Assembly: GCF_010550695.1 (NCBI RefSeq)
Contig: NZ_JAAGOB010000005.1
Span: forward strand, 345,742 to 409,741
Direction of reading: 5' to 3'
DNA length: 64,000 nt
Source of the DNA: Phytoactinopolyspora alkaliphila
Lineage (GTDB): Bacteria; Actinomycetota; Actinomycetes; Jiangellales; Jiangellaceae
Position numbers and translations under genes: made by a program. Positions 37,570-45,603 of this stretch are shown here, in pieces (positions within the stretch are counted from its first letter, which is position 1; every line of letters starts with the position of its first letter). Below the pieces are notes generated by a model. It was not told the origin of the DNA. It worked only from the letters and a program-made list of their open reading frames with translations, and made no database searches.

Positions 37570-39177
37570 GTGGCGCACGGGGATGGACAGCTGACGCACG
37601 AACTCGACCCTCAAGATCACGGCCCCCGGGACGCATGCGGCGTCTTCGGTGTGTGGGCTCCAGGAGAAGAAGTCGCCAAACTGGCGTACTTCGGCCTGTA
37701 CGCACTGCAGCACCGGGGGCAGGAGTCCGCGGGCATCGCGGTCGGCAACGGCGACAACGTGCTCGTCTACAAGGACATGGGCCTGGTGAGTCAGGTCTTC
37801 GACGAGTCGACGCTGAACACGCTCACCGGTCACGTCGCCGTAGGCCACACCAGGTACTCCACCACCGGCGCCAGCGAGTGGCAGAACGCCCAGCCCACAC
37901 TGGGCGCCACTCCGGCCGGGACGGTGGCTCTCGGTCATAACGGGAACCTGACCAACACCGAGGACCTCCTGGCGCTCGTCCGGGAACGAGTCGGGGACCA
38001 CGTCGGGGAGCTTCGCTACGGCAACACCACCGACACCGCTCTGATCACGGCGCTGTTCGGCTCGTATGCCGGGCAGACGCTAGAGTCCGCGGCGGTGGAA
38101 GCCCTCGCCCACGTCAAAGGCGCGTTCTCACTGGTCTTCTGCGACGAGTCCACGCTGTACGCGGCACGGGACCCGCAAGGCGTCCGGCCACTCGTCCTCG
38201 GGCGCTCGGAGCGGGGATGGGTGGTGGCGAGCGAGACCGCGGCGCTGGACATCGTCGGCGCGTCATTCGTGCGGGAGGTCGAGCCCGGCGAACTCGTCGC
38301 CGTGGATGCCGACGGCTTGCGTTCTCGCCGCTTCGCCGCCGCGGCGCCCAAGGGGTGCCTCTTCGAGTTCGTGTACCTCGCCCGGCCGGACACGCAGATC
38401 TCCGGGCGTTCGGTCCACCAGACACGGGTGGAGATCGGACGCAGGCTGGCGCGAGAGCATCCGGTCGAGGCGGACCTGGTCATACCGGTCCCTGAGTCGG
38501 GCACACCGGCTGCGGTCGGATACGCCGAGGAATCCGGCATCCCGTACGGCATCGGGCTGGTGAAGAACTCGTACGTGGGCAGGACGTTCATTCAGCCGTC
38601 CCAGACGTTGCGGCAGCTCGGCATCCGGCTCAAGCTCAATCCGCTGCGGGAGATCGTCGGCGGCAAACGGCTCGTCGTCGTCGACGACTCGATCGTGCGC
38701 GGGAACACCCAGCGTGCCCTGGTGCGCATGCTGCGTGAGGCAGGCGCCGCCGAGGTGCACGTACGTATCTCCAGCCCACCGGTCAAGTGGCCGTGTTTCT
38801 ACGGAATAGACTTCGCCTCCAGGGCCGAGCTGATCGCGAACGGATTGTCGGCTGATGAGATCTGCCGCTCGATCGGCGCCGACTCCCTGGCCTACGTCGG
38901 TCTCGAGGCGCTCATCGAAACCACGACCGTGCCGAAGAACGATCTCTGCCGAGCCTGCTTCGACGGCGTCTATCCCATCCAGCTGCCGGTCGCGGCCGAC
39001 CATGACGTTCTGGCACAGCCTGTCCTTCCGGGAATGCCGGCGGATTCGCCGTCGCAGGGCTGTGACTCACCGGATAGAGACGGGTTGGGCGACGCGGTCC
39101 GGATGGGCGATCCCAACGACGGGCTGACCGCCCTCGCCCAGAGCGGCGGGGCGTCCGACGCACTGCGTCGCCCGTGA
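37570..39177 (+). CDS. purF: Amidophosphoribosyltransferase
   Basis: First committed purine enzyme, PRPP plus glutamine giving phosphoribosylamine. GTG 37570 yields a 22-residue propeptide that must be removed to expose catalytic Cys23 in ACGVFGVW. The glutaminase domain includes HTRYSTTGASEWQNAQP and GHNGNLTN; the PRPP site is VVVDDSIVRGNT. The 535-residue length is normal with a variable tail after about 480. It lies 25 bp after the helicase gene and 25 bp before purM. Confidence 0.95.
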   Translation: MAHGDGQLTHELDPQDHGPRDACGVFGVWAPGEEVAKLAYFGLYALQHRGQESAGIAVGNGDNVLVYKDMGLVSQVFDESTLNTLTGHVAVGHTRYSTTGASEWQNAQPTLGATPAGTVALGHNGNLTNTEDLLALVRERVGDHVGELRYGNTTDTALITALFGSYAGQTLESAAVEALAHVKGAFSLVFCDESTLYAARDPQGVRPLVLGRSERGWVVASETAALDIVGASFVREVEPGELVAVDADGLRSRRFAAAAPKGCLFEFVYLARPDTQISGRSVHQTRVEIGRRLAREHPVEADLVIPVPESGTPAAVGYAEESGIPYGIGLVKNSYVGRTFIQPSQTLRQLGIRLKLNPLREIVGGKRLVVVDDSIVRGNTQRALVRMLREAGAAEVHVRISSPPVKWPCFYGIDFASRAELIANGLSADEICRSIGADSLAYVGLEALIETTTVPKNDLCRACFDGVYPIQLPVAADHDVLAQPVLPGMPADSPSQGCDSPDRDGLGDAVRMGDPNDGLTALAQSGGASDALRRP

Positions 39178-39202
39178 CCGCCTCCAACGTAGAGTTGTGC
39201 CC

Positions 39203-40267
39203 ATGACGAGTGACGCGGCCCGTCCAGGCGCCACCTACGCCAGCTCCGGGGTCGATATCGAAGCCGGTGACCGCGCCGTAGAGCTGATGAAGGAGTGGGT
39301 CGCGAAGGCCCGGCGGCCCGAGACGTTCAACGATCTCGGAGGATTCGCGGGGTTGTTCGACGCGAGCGCGCTGACCTCCTACCGAAGGCCCCTCTTGGCC
39401 ACCAGTACCGACGGCGTCGGCACCAAGGTCATGATCGCCCAGCGGATGGACGTGCATGACACCATCGGCTTCGACCTGGTCGGGATGGTGGTCGACGACA
39501 TCGTCGTCTGTGGTGCCGAGCCGCTGTTCATGACCGACTACATCGCGTGCGGGAAGGTGGTGCCGGAGCGCATCGCCGATGTCGTCAAGGGAATCGCCCA
39601 GGGTTGCGTAGCTGCTGGTTGCACCCTCAGCGGAGGCGAGACCGCCGAGCACCCCGGGCTGCTTGCCACCGACGAGTACGACGTCGCTGGGGCCGCAACC
39701 GGTGTGGTCGAGGCGGACCAGCTGCTGGGCCCCCACCTGGTGCGGCCGGGGGACGTGCTGGTGGCCATGGCGTCGTCGGGCCTGCACTCAAATGGATACT
39801 CGCTCGTCCGGCACGTCCTGCTGGAGCACGCCGGCTGGACACTCGACCGGCAGGTCGCCGAGTTCGGCCGCACCCTGGGTGAGGAGCTGCTGGAGCCGAC
39901 CGCCATCTATGCCCTGCATTGCCTGGCCCTGGCCCGATCCGTCGAGGTCCACGCGATGTCTCATATCACTGGGGGAGGCCTTGCCGCGAACTTGGCCCGG
40001 GTGCTTCCGGCCGAGGTATCGGCGCGCGTCGACCGGTCCACGTGGACCCCGGCGCCCGTCTTCGGCCTGGTCGGACAGCTCGGCGGGGTAGCGCAGGAAG
40101 AGCTGGAACGCACACTGAACATGGGCGTCGGCATGGTGGCGGTCGTGGCTGCCGAGGGCGCCGACGAGGCCCTGCGGCTTCTCGGTGATCGCGGCGTTCA
40201 GGCCTGGATCGCGGGTGAGGTCACCGCCGGCGATGGCAGCGCTGTGCTGGACGGAAGTTACGCCTGA
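39203..40267 (+). CDS. purM: AIR synthase (phosphoribosylformylglycinamidine cyclo-ligase)
   Basis: Closes the imidazole ring, FGAM plus ATP giving AIR. A 354-residue protein with GATYASSGVDIEAGDRAVELM, STDGVGTKVMIAQ, GFDLVGMVVDDIVVCGAEPLF and GGETAEHPG, plus HITGGGLAANLARVLP. ATG 39203 is preferred; GTG 39197 is 2 codons upstream in frame. It is downstream of purF and ends before the second long palindrome. Confidence 0.95.
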   Translation: MTSDAARPGATYASSGVDIEAGDRAVELMKEWVAKARRPETFNDLGGFAGLFDASALTSYRRPLLATSTDGVGTKVMIAQRMDVHDTIGFDLVGMVVDDIVVCGAEPLFMTDYIACGKVVPERIADVVKGIAQGCVAAGCTLSGGETAEHPGLLATDEYDVAGAATGVVEADQLLGPHLVRPGDVLVAMASSGLHSNGYSLVRHVLLEHAGWTLDRQVAEFGRTLGEELLEPTAIYALHCLALARSVEVHAMSHITGGGLAANLARVLPAEVSARVDRSTWTPAPVFGLVGQLGGVAQEELERTLNMGVGMVAVVAAEGADEALRLLGDRGVQAWIAGEVTAGDGSAVLDGSYA

Positions 40268-40330
40268 CCTGGCAGGCGGACGCACACCTGACGGCGCCGA
40301 TGCGGAGCCGCCACTGCCCGCCTCCCCGTT

Positions 40331-40422
40331 CCAAATGATCATGTAAACCATGTTTTCTCGTGCTTCACCATGCCTGCAGCCATGGTGAAGCACGAGAAAA
40401 CATGGTTTACATGATCATTTAG
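40331..40422. repeat. Long palindromic hairpin, copy 2 (likely bidirectional terminator)
   Basis: Arms 40333-40372 and 40381-40420 are perfectly complementary over 40 bp, with an 8-nt loop containing CTGCAG. It lies between the convergent ends of purM and the DUF3073 gene. It is nearly identical to the hairpin at 14011-14106; the G-C pair of copy 1 in GTAGACC is an A-T pair here (GTAAACC). Confidence 0.95.
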
Positions 40423-40537
40423 GCGGGTGTGGAGGAAGTGGGCCGAGACGATCAACTGGGATCGGACGCACAACTGACGGCGCCGCCGTAGCGCGGACTC
40501 GCGCACAGCGGTACCGTCAGCGTGACGTGAACTCTGC

Positions 40538-40741
40538 CTAACTCACACGCCGATGAGGTCCTTCGTCCTCATCGTCTTGTTCGTCTACGTCAAACTCAGC
40601 CGCGTAGTCCTCCGGCTGCCCATCGGCGTTCTCGCCGCCACGCAGTTCGCGCTGCAAAGCGTCGAAGTCCGTGTCCAGCGTTTGGTACTTCAGCCGACGG
40701 GCGACCTTCGTCTGCTTGGCCTTGGCCCGGCCGCGCCCCAT
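40538..40741 (-). CDS. DUF3073 family protein
   Basis: A 67-residue protein starting MGRGRAKAKQTKVARRLKY with a highly acidic Asp/Glu C terminus. This basic-then-acidic layout is the DUF3073 signature found only in actinobacteria, often near purM and bldC. ATG 40741 follows GAGGGGG. Function unknown. Confidence 0.88.
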   Translation of the reverse strand: MGRGRAKAKQTKVARRLKYQTLDTDFDALQRELRGGENADGQPEDYAAEFDVDEQDDEDEGPHRRVS

Positions 40742-40908
40742 AGGGTCGACCCCCTCGCACAAAACCGGGGCGACCAGTTAGCCGGACGCCCTCGTTTCCT
40801 TCGGTTGACATCTGCTCGTAGGTATAACGGTACAGGGTCCGACCCTGTTCCGTCTCATCCGGACTGAACTATTTTCTCCGCGAGTCGGGTGAGCTATCTC
40901 TCGGGCGC

Positions 40909-42021
40909 TCATCTCTGCAGGTAGATGCCGTTGAGGCGGCTGATCTCGGCGATACGTCGTTCCGCTATCCGGTCAGCGGCTACGGCCGGTGGCACGCCCT
41001 CCTCGCTGGCGAGCGTGAAGATCTTTCGAGTGGTGTCGAAGATCTGCGCCGCCTTCCCCTTGGCCCGGTCGAACGAGAAGCCATGCAGCTCGTCGGCGAC
41101 CTGGATGACGCCTCCCGAGTTCACCACGTAATCCGGCGCGTAGAGGATCCCGGCGTCTTCCAGGACCTTCTCCACGCCGGAGTGTTCCAGTTGATTGTTC
41201 GCGCCGCCGCACACGGCCTTGACGCCGTGCTCCGCCAGCGCGGCGGTGGAATCGTCGGTGAGGGCTCCACCGAGTGCGCACGGGGAGTAGACATCGATGC
41301 CGGCCGCGATCAGTGCTTCCGTGCTCGAGGCGACCTCGATCTGGGGATGCGCTGAGCACACCTGTGCCACGGCCGGCTCATACACATCTGTCACCACCAC
41401 CTGCGCGCCGTCGTCGATGAGGAGCCCGGCGAGCTTGGAGCCGACCTTGCCGACACCGGCGATGCCGACCCGGCGACCGGCCAGTGTCGGCTCGCCCCAC
41501 AGCCGTTCAGCGCATGCGCGCATTCCCTGGAACACCCCGAAGGAGGTGAGGACACTGGAGTCTCCGGCGCCACCCTCGGCAGGGGATCTTCCGGTGACCC
41601 AACGGCTTTCCCGCGCGACGACGTCCATGTCGGCTACGTACGTGCCGACGTCGCATGCCGTGATGTATCGGCCCGACAGGGAGGTGACGAAGCGTCCGTA
41701 AGCCCGCAGAAGCGCCTCGGTCTTGTCCGTCTCGGGGTCGCCGATGATGACGGCCTTGCCGCCGCCGTGGTCAAGGCCGGCAAGAGCGTTCTTGTATGTC
41801 ATGCCCTGGGAGAGATGGAGGACGTCCGCGAGAGCCGCTTCCTCAGACTCGTACGGGTAGAAGCGGGTGCCGCCGAGCCCGGGACCGAGCGCGGTGGAGT
41901 GGATCGCGATGATGGCCCGCAATCCGCTCATCCGGTCGTGACAGAACACGACTTGTTCGTGAGCGGACTGCTGATCAGGGCCGATGGTGCGGCCGAATAC
42001 TAGAGGCGACGCCTCGGTCAT
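40909..42021 (-). CDS. Leu/Val/Glu/Phe-type amino-acid dehydrogenase
   Basis: NAD-dependent oxidative deamination of a branched-chain amino acid, probably valine or leucine. The 370 residues include [12 protein letters not shown], the catalytic Lys region [27 protein letters not shown], Rossmann motif [16 protein letters not shown] and ALGGALTDD. Length and motifs match actinobacterial valine dehydrogenase. It is read leftward and is divergent from bldC. Confidence 0.9.
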   Translation of the reverse strand: MTEASPLVFGRTIGPDQQSAHEQVVFCHDRMSGLRAIIAIHSTALGPGLGGTRFYPYESEEAALADVLHLSQGMTYKNALAGLDHGGGKAVIIGDPETDKTEALLRAYGRFVTSLSGRYITACDVGTYVADMDVVARESRWVTGRSPAEGGAGDSSVLTSFGVFQGMRACAERLWGEPTLAGRRVGIAGVGKVGSKLAGLLIDDGAQVVVTDVYEPAVAQVCSAHPQIEVASSTEALIAAGIDVYSPCALGGALTDDSTAALAEHGVKAVCGGANNQLEHSGVEKVLEDAGILYAPDYVVNSGGVIQVADELHGFSFDRAKGKAAQIFDTTRKIFTLASEEGVPPAVAADRIAERRIAEISRLNGIYLQR

Positions 42022-42379
42022 GGTGGTGACCTTTCTCGTTCGCGCCCGCGGGTAGCGGGCTTCGACGGGTGTCTCGTATCACTCTATCGGTCAGAGTTTC
42101 CCACCGATTTGGGGAAAACGCCCTCGCGTGCGCACGTTGGGAGCTATGTTGATCTCAGATGGCGCCAGCAGCGGAGATGGCCACGATGTGGTGGTTCGCT
42201 CCGTATGCGGCTTTCGCTAGGCTTTGCGGCGGCCGCGGGTGGCATCATCCGAATGGTCAGAAAATCATCCAAATGGTCGGTTCGGGTCGAGCCGTAAGGC
42301 TCTCCCATGGATGATGGTCTGAACGATGAAATGACAATGAGTGACGGGACGGTCCTGTCACGTGGGGAAGGAAGTAACA
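42022..42379. promoter_or_regulatory. Divergent regulatory region between the dehydrogenase and bldC
   Basis: 358 bp with no supported gene. ATCATCC-(G/A)-AATGGTC occurs twice, at 42244-42258 and 42264-42278, a 20-bp period, close to two helix turns. BldC is known to bind DNA head-to-tail on direct repeats, so self-binding is possible. GGGGAAGGAAG is the bldC ribosome site. Confidence 0.5.
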
Positions 42380-42595
42380 ATGGCGACCAAGACCCAGGAA
42401 GCCGAGGCCCTCCTCACCCCGGCCGAGGTGGCGGCTATGTTCCGGGTGGACCCGAAGACGGTCACTCGGTGGGCGAAGGCGGGCAAGCTCGAGTCGATTC
42501 GTACGCTGGGCGGGCACCGGCGCTACCGCGAATCCGAGGTGCGCACGCTTCTCACCGGCCAGGTACCTGGTCAGCGTAGTGAAGCTGATCTTTAG
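42380..42595 (+). CDS. bldC: BldC-family developmental regulator (MerR-like HTH)
   Basis: A 71-residue DNA-binding protein with LLTPAEVAAMFRVDPKTVTRWAKAGKL and TLGGHRRYRESEV, matching BldC, a single-domain MerR-like protein that controls entry into development in Streptomyces. ATG 42380 follows GGGGAAGGAAG. Non-sporulating actinobacteria also have it, so it does not prove a mycelial life cycle. Confidence 0.93.
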   Translation: MATKTQEAEALLTPAEVAAMFRVDPKTVTRWAKAGKLESIRTLGGHRRYRESEVRTLLTGQVPGQRSEADL

Positions 42596-42627
42596 GGGTG
42601 AGCCCAGCGGCTCTCATGTTGGAACGG

Positions 42628-42670
42628 CCTTGACCGGTACTCGCGCACTGGTCAGGGTCGTTTCGTCTTT
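42628..42670 (+). terminator. Intrinsic terminator after bldC
   Basis: CCTTGACCGGT (42628-42638) pairs with ACTGGTCAGGG (42647-42657), allowing one wobble and one mismatch, and is followed by the T-rich TTTCGTCTTT, 33 bp after the bldC stop. Confidence 0.65.
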
Positions 42671-42785
42671 CCAGACCGGCTCGAGCGCTCGGGCTGGCCG
42701 GTCCGCTTAGTAGGCTCTCGGATCAGGCGGGGTCAGCCCGGGCCGTCTCCTTCCCGGTCACGTTGTTCTGGAGTACTCACGGCAA

Positions 42786-43568
42786 ATGAGCAACAGCGAC
42801 GTGTTCCGTACACTGCACAGCCGGGTTTTCGTCATGCCCAATGCGTGGGACGTAGGCTCAGCTCGCCTCCTTGAGTCCCTCGGGTTCGCAGCACTGGCCA
42901 CGACCAGCTCCGGGCATGCCGCCTCGCTGGGGCGGACGGATCAAAGCGTCCACCGCGACGAGTTGTTGCGACATGTGGATTCCCTGGCCGCGGCGGTCTC
43001 GGTGCCCGTGAGCGCCGACTCCGAAGGGTGCTTCCCGGACGAGCCTGGCGGCGTCGCGCGCACCGTCGAGTTGCTCGGTCAGGCCGGCGCCGCCGGCTGC
43101 TCGATCGAAGACTTCGATCCCGGTGTGGGGCTGCTTCCTCTCGACATCGCGGCCGGACGGGTGAGCGAGGCCGCATCTGCGGCGGCCCAGCATGGGCTGG
43201 TTCTGACAGCCCGGGCCGAGAACCACCTCTACGGTGTCACCGATCTAGACGACACCATCCAGCGGCTGCTTGTGTACCGGGCAGCCGGCGCGGACGTGGT
43301 CTATGCTCCGGGCCTCTCCCAGCTGGCGGACATCCGGCGTGTCGCGGGCGCGGTGGACGCGCCGCTGAACGTCTTGGCCGTACCGGGGATTCCCCCAGTT
43401 GCGGAGCTGGGCGCGGCTGGTGTCCGCCGGATCTCCACCGGTGGCTCGCTCGCCTGGGTCGCCTATGGCGCGTTGGCCTCGGCAGGACGTGAGCTGCTCA
43501 CGACTGGGACGACGTCGTACCTGGAGCAGGCACTCACCCAGGCCGATCGCGGCGCGGCGTTCGGCTGA
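42786..43568 (+). CDS. Isocitrate lyase/PEP mutase superfamily protein
   Basis: A 260-residue TIM-barrel enzyme. VMPNAWDVGSARLLESLGF, SADSEGCF with the Mg-binding Asp, and CSIEDFDPG are the PEP mutase/2,3-dimethylmalate lyase type. The KKCGH motif of true isocitrate lyase is absent. It probably cleaves or forms a C-C or P-C bond in a 2-oxo acid; the substrate is unknown. Confidence 0.8.
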   Translation: MSNSDVFRTLHSRVFVMPNAWDVGSARLLESLGFAALATTSSGHAASLGRTDQSVHRDELLRHVDSLAAAVSVPVSADSEGCFPDEPGGVARTVELLGQAGAAGCSIEDFDPGVGLLPLDIAAGRVSEAASAAAQHGLVLTARAENHLYGVTDLDDTIQRLLVYRAAGADVVYAPGLSQLADIRRVAGAVDAPLNVLAVPGIPPVAELGAAGVRRISTGGSLAWVAYGALASAGRELLTTGTTSYLEQALTQADRGAAFG

Positions 43569-43681
43569 CCGCTGCGTCGTCGTCGGCGCGTGTAGGCACC
43601 GGGCGAAACAGGGCATGGAGGAGACGACATTCGTTTGATGGTCGTAGGGTTGCCTATCGGTCCGAGACCTCCGGGGGCGTC

Positions 43682-44101
43682 ATGTCTGTCTGGCCGCACC
43701 AACCGCCCGCAATAGGTACTGTGGCGAGCAGGAGCAGGTTAGTGACCAGCGAAGACATCGAGCTGTTCACCCGGATGACGGGAGACCGGAACCCTCTTCA
43801 CTACGACGACGACGCCGCGTCCGCGACGAGGTTCGGCGGGATCATCGTTCAAGGGGGCGTCACCTCCGGCATCCTCAACGCCGTCGTCGCCGAGGACCTG
43901 CCCGGGCCGGGAACGGTCTTCCTGAACGTCGAATGGCGCTTCCTGGCGCCGGTCCGGCCCGGTGACGAGATCACGGGCCGCGTCGAAGTGCTGGAGGTCC
44001 GCTCCGACAAGCCGATCGCATCCTTGCGGACGACGGTGCTGCGCGGGGACGGCGAAGTGGTGCTGGACGGGAATGCCACGACGTACACGGTTTCCGTGTG
44101 A
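43682..44101 (+). CDS. MaoC-like hydratase
   Basis: A 139-residue hot-dog protein. The hydratase motif is visible as DIELFTRMTGDRNPLHYDDDAASATRFGGIIVQG (Asp and His in the DRNPLH part), then FLNVEWRFLAPVRPGDEITG. It is likely an (R)-specific enoyl-CoA hydratase. ATG 43682 has GGGGGCG upstream. Confidence 0.82.
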   Translation: MSVWPHQPPAIGTVASRSRLVTSEDIELFTRMTGDRNPLHYDDDAASATRFGGIIVQGGVTSGILNAVVAEDLPGPGTVFLNVEWRFLAPVRPGDEITGRVEVLEVRSDKPIASLRTTVLRGDGEVVLDGNATTYTVSV

Positions 44102-44183
44102 GAGCGGCACCGTCGACGCGGCCCGTGGGTTACGTGGTGCTAGGCGTGACCGCATGGCCGGAGGCGAACGGAAAGGGGGCACT

Positions 44184-44433
44184 ATGACGGCTGGCGCAGC
44201 CATAGCAGTCGCGGTCGTCGCATCGCTCTTGGCGGCGCTTGTCCCGGCCTCGGTGGACAAGTCTCGCCGTTCCGGTCGTCCTGGTGCCCTTCTCCTATGT
44301 CGCCTTGTGGCTCGGATGGTGGGGTCATGGCGTCGGGGACGGCTGGCAGTACATCGCGCTGATCCTCACGCTCGGCACAGTCATGGTGTGCAGTGCTCTC
44401 GTCTACACGCAACGGCCTTCATCGGTCATATGA
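44184..44433 (+). pseudogene. Small membrane protein, probably frameshifted
   Basis: ATG 44184 has GGGGGC upstream and encodes MTAGAAIAVAVVASLLAALVPAS (hydrophobic), but that frame then becomes Arg-rich and non-membrane. The +1 frame from about 44260 continues with two clear TM helices (VPFSYVALWLGWWG and YIALILTLGTVMVCSALVY) to a stop at 44433. One base gained or lost near 44240-44275 would join them into an intact protein of about 83 residues. Alternatively a TTG at 44239 starts a 64-residue two-TM protein. Confidence 0.4.
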
Positions 44434-44613
44434 AAACGATCGGGGTCGGGGCGCGCGCCCCGGGGCCGTTGCGGGTTCGCCGGGCGTTGCGAGACGACGA
44501 TCTGTGCGCCCCGTGCGTGCACGGATCCGCCACAACCTTCGTGCGATAGGCACAGACGAATCGCAAGCAAAACAAGAGGCGACCAGCACTTGACATGTGC
44601 ACTGGATCAGGTG

Positions 44614-44658
44614 GTGGACAGGGCCGGCACCGGTCCGGCGACCTTCCGCTTTCAGGCG
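44614..44658 (-). repeat. Displaced 3' half of a tRNA-Phe gene (att-like remnant)
   Basis: Matches the 3' half of the intact tRNA-Phe (45472-45517), from the acceptor end to the anticodon loop, with two substitutions and one deleted base, in the same orientation. The 5' half is missing. This is what remains when an element integrates into a tRNA gene and restores it with its own 3' end. Confidence 0.8.
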
Positions 44659-44706
44659 CAGGCATAACAGCAGGTCAGATAGAGTGAATGGGCTTCCCAG
44701 CGCGCG

Positions 44707-45129
44707 TCAATGCTGCAACTCCGTGCGAAGCTCAACACCTGGGCAGCCGAGAAAGATTGCATCGTGAGCGACCAGCGGGACATCCCAACGGATAGCCGTG
44801 GCGGCGATCCATAGATCGCCCAGATGGCCTTTCTGATGCAGAGGGTGACCGAGACGACGGCACTCGGCGCGCAACCTCGCATACGACCACACTGTCTCAT
44901 CGTCTACAGGCAACGGACGACTGCGACGAATCAGCCGCTCAAGCTGCTCACGCCGTTTGTCACCCCATCCAGCAGCAATCGCACCGTACCGAGCTTCGGC
45001 CACCGTCTGCTGAGCAACCGCAATCCGCCGCCCATACACATGCCTGCCGTACAGGCGGAGAAGCGGTGACTGAGGTCGAAGCCAAGCGGTGAAGACGTTC
45101 GTGTCGAGCAGGACGGTCCCGACCGTCAC
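44707..45129 (-). CDS. vapC: PIN-domain toxin (VapC-like)
   Basis: A 140-residue RNase toxin. PIN acidic residues appear in LLDTNVF, VAEARYG and LGDLWIAATA, with VAHDAIF at the end. The GTG start overlaps the antitoxin stop (GTGA), so the two are translated together. The target RNA is unknown. It lies inside the tRNA-Phe mini-element. Confidence 0.85.
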   Translation of the reverse strand: MTVGTVLLDTNVFTAWLRPQSPLLRLYGRHVYGRRIAVAQQTVAEARYGAIAAGWGDKRREQLERLIRRSRPLPVDDETVWSYARLRAECRRLGHPLHQKGHLGDLWIAATAIRWDVPLVAHDAIFLGCPGVELRTELQH

Positions 45130-45305
45130 TCGTGGATCACTCGCATGAACGCATCCCACTCCTCATCGGTGAGATCAGCGATCTCGAACGATTCATCCGC
45201 TCGGAACGGTTCGGCGCCCGCCATCACATCATCCAACTTAGGCCGACCCCAGAACGCAGCACTCGCCTCGTCAAGGGCATCAGGCACGACGACCGGTTCA
45301 GACAT
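45126..45305 (-). CDS. VapB-like antitoxin
   Basis: A 59-residue acidic protein starting MSEPVVVPDALDEASAAFWG and ending LTDEEWDAFMRVIHE. GAGGAGG precedes ATG 45305. The N-terminal DNA-binding fold is not obvious, so the antitoxin class is uncertain. Its role is assigned from the 4-bp overlap with the PIN toxin. Confidence 0.75.
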   Translation of the reverse strand: MSEPVVVPDALDEASAAFWGRPKLDDVMAGAEPFRADESFEIADLTDEEWDAFMRVIHE

Positions 45306-45472
45306 CGCAGTCACCTCCTCACCTTGCCTCAAGATTAGTCGAATCGTGCAGTTACCAACAGGCACCGCGCACACCACAGCACGACGGCCCGTGTGCCCCA
45401 ACGCCCAGTAACCGGCGGGCGATGAAGGGGAGTGAAGGTACGCCAGCGGCCGGGAAGCCGCTGGTCAGTGGG

Positions 45473-45545
45473 TGGACAGGGCCGGCATCGATCCGGCGAC
45501 CTTCCGCTTTTCAGGCGGACGCTCTACCAACTGAGCTACCTGTCC
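45473..45545 (-). tRNA. tRNA-Phe (GAA)
   Basis: Folds to a 7-bp acceptor GGACAGG/CCTGTCC, D arm GCTC..GAGC, anticodon arm TCCGC-CTGAAAA-GCGGA with anticodon GAA, and T arm GCCGG/CCGGC. CCA is not encoded. The T loop is ATCGATG, with A where T54 is almost universal. It is the attachment site of the vapBC mini-element. Confidence 0.92.
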
Positions 45546-45603
45546 GGGTGAAGCGACACGAGTCTAACCTACGGCCGCGCAGGCGTCGAAATCGCACACC
45601 CCG

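Larger units (their letters stand above)
44614..45517. mobile_element. Mini integrated element at tRNA-Phe, cargo vapBC
   Basis: About 0.9 kb bounded by the displaced tRNA-Phe 3' fragment and the intact tRNA. The only genes inside are the VapBC toxin and antitoxin. No integrase is present. It is either a deletion remnant of a larger element or a non-autonomous element moved by an integrase elsewhere. Confidence 0.65.
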
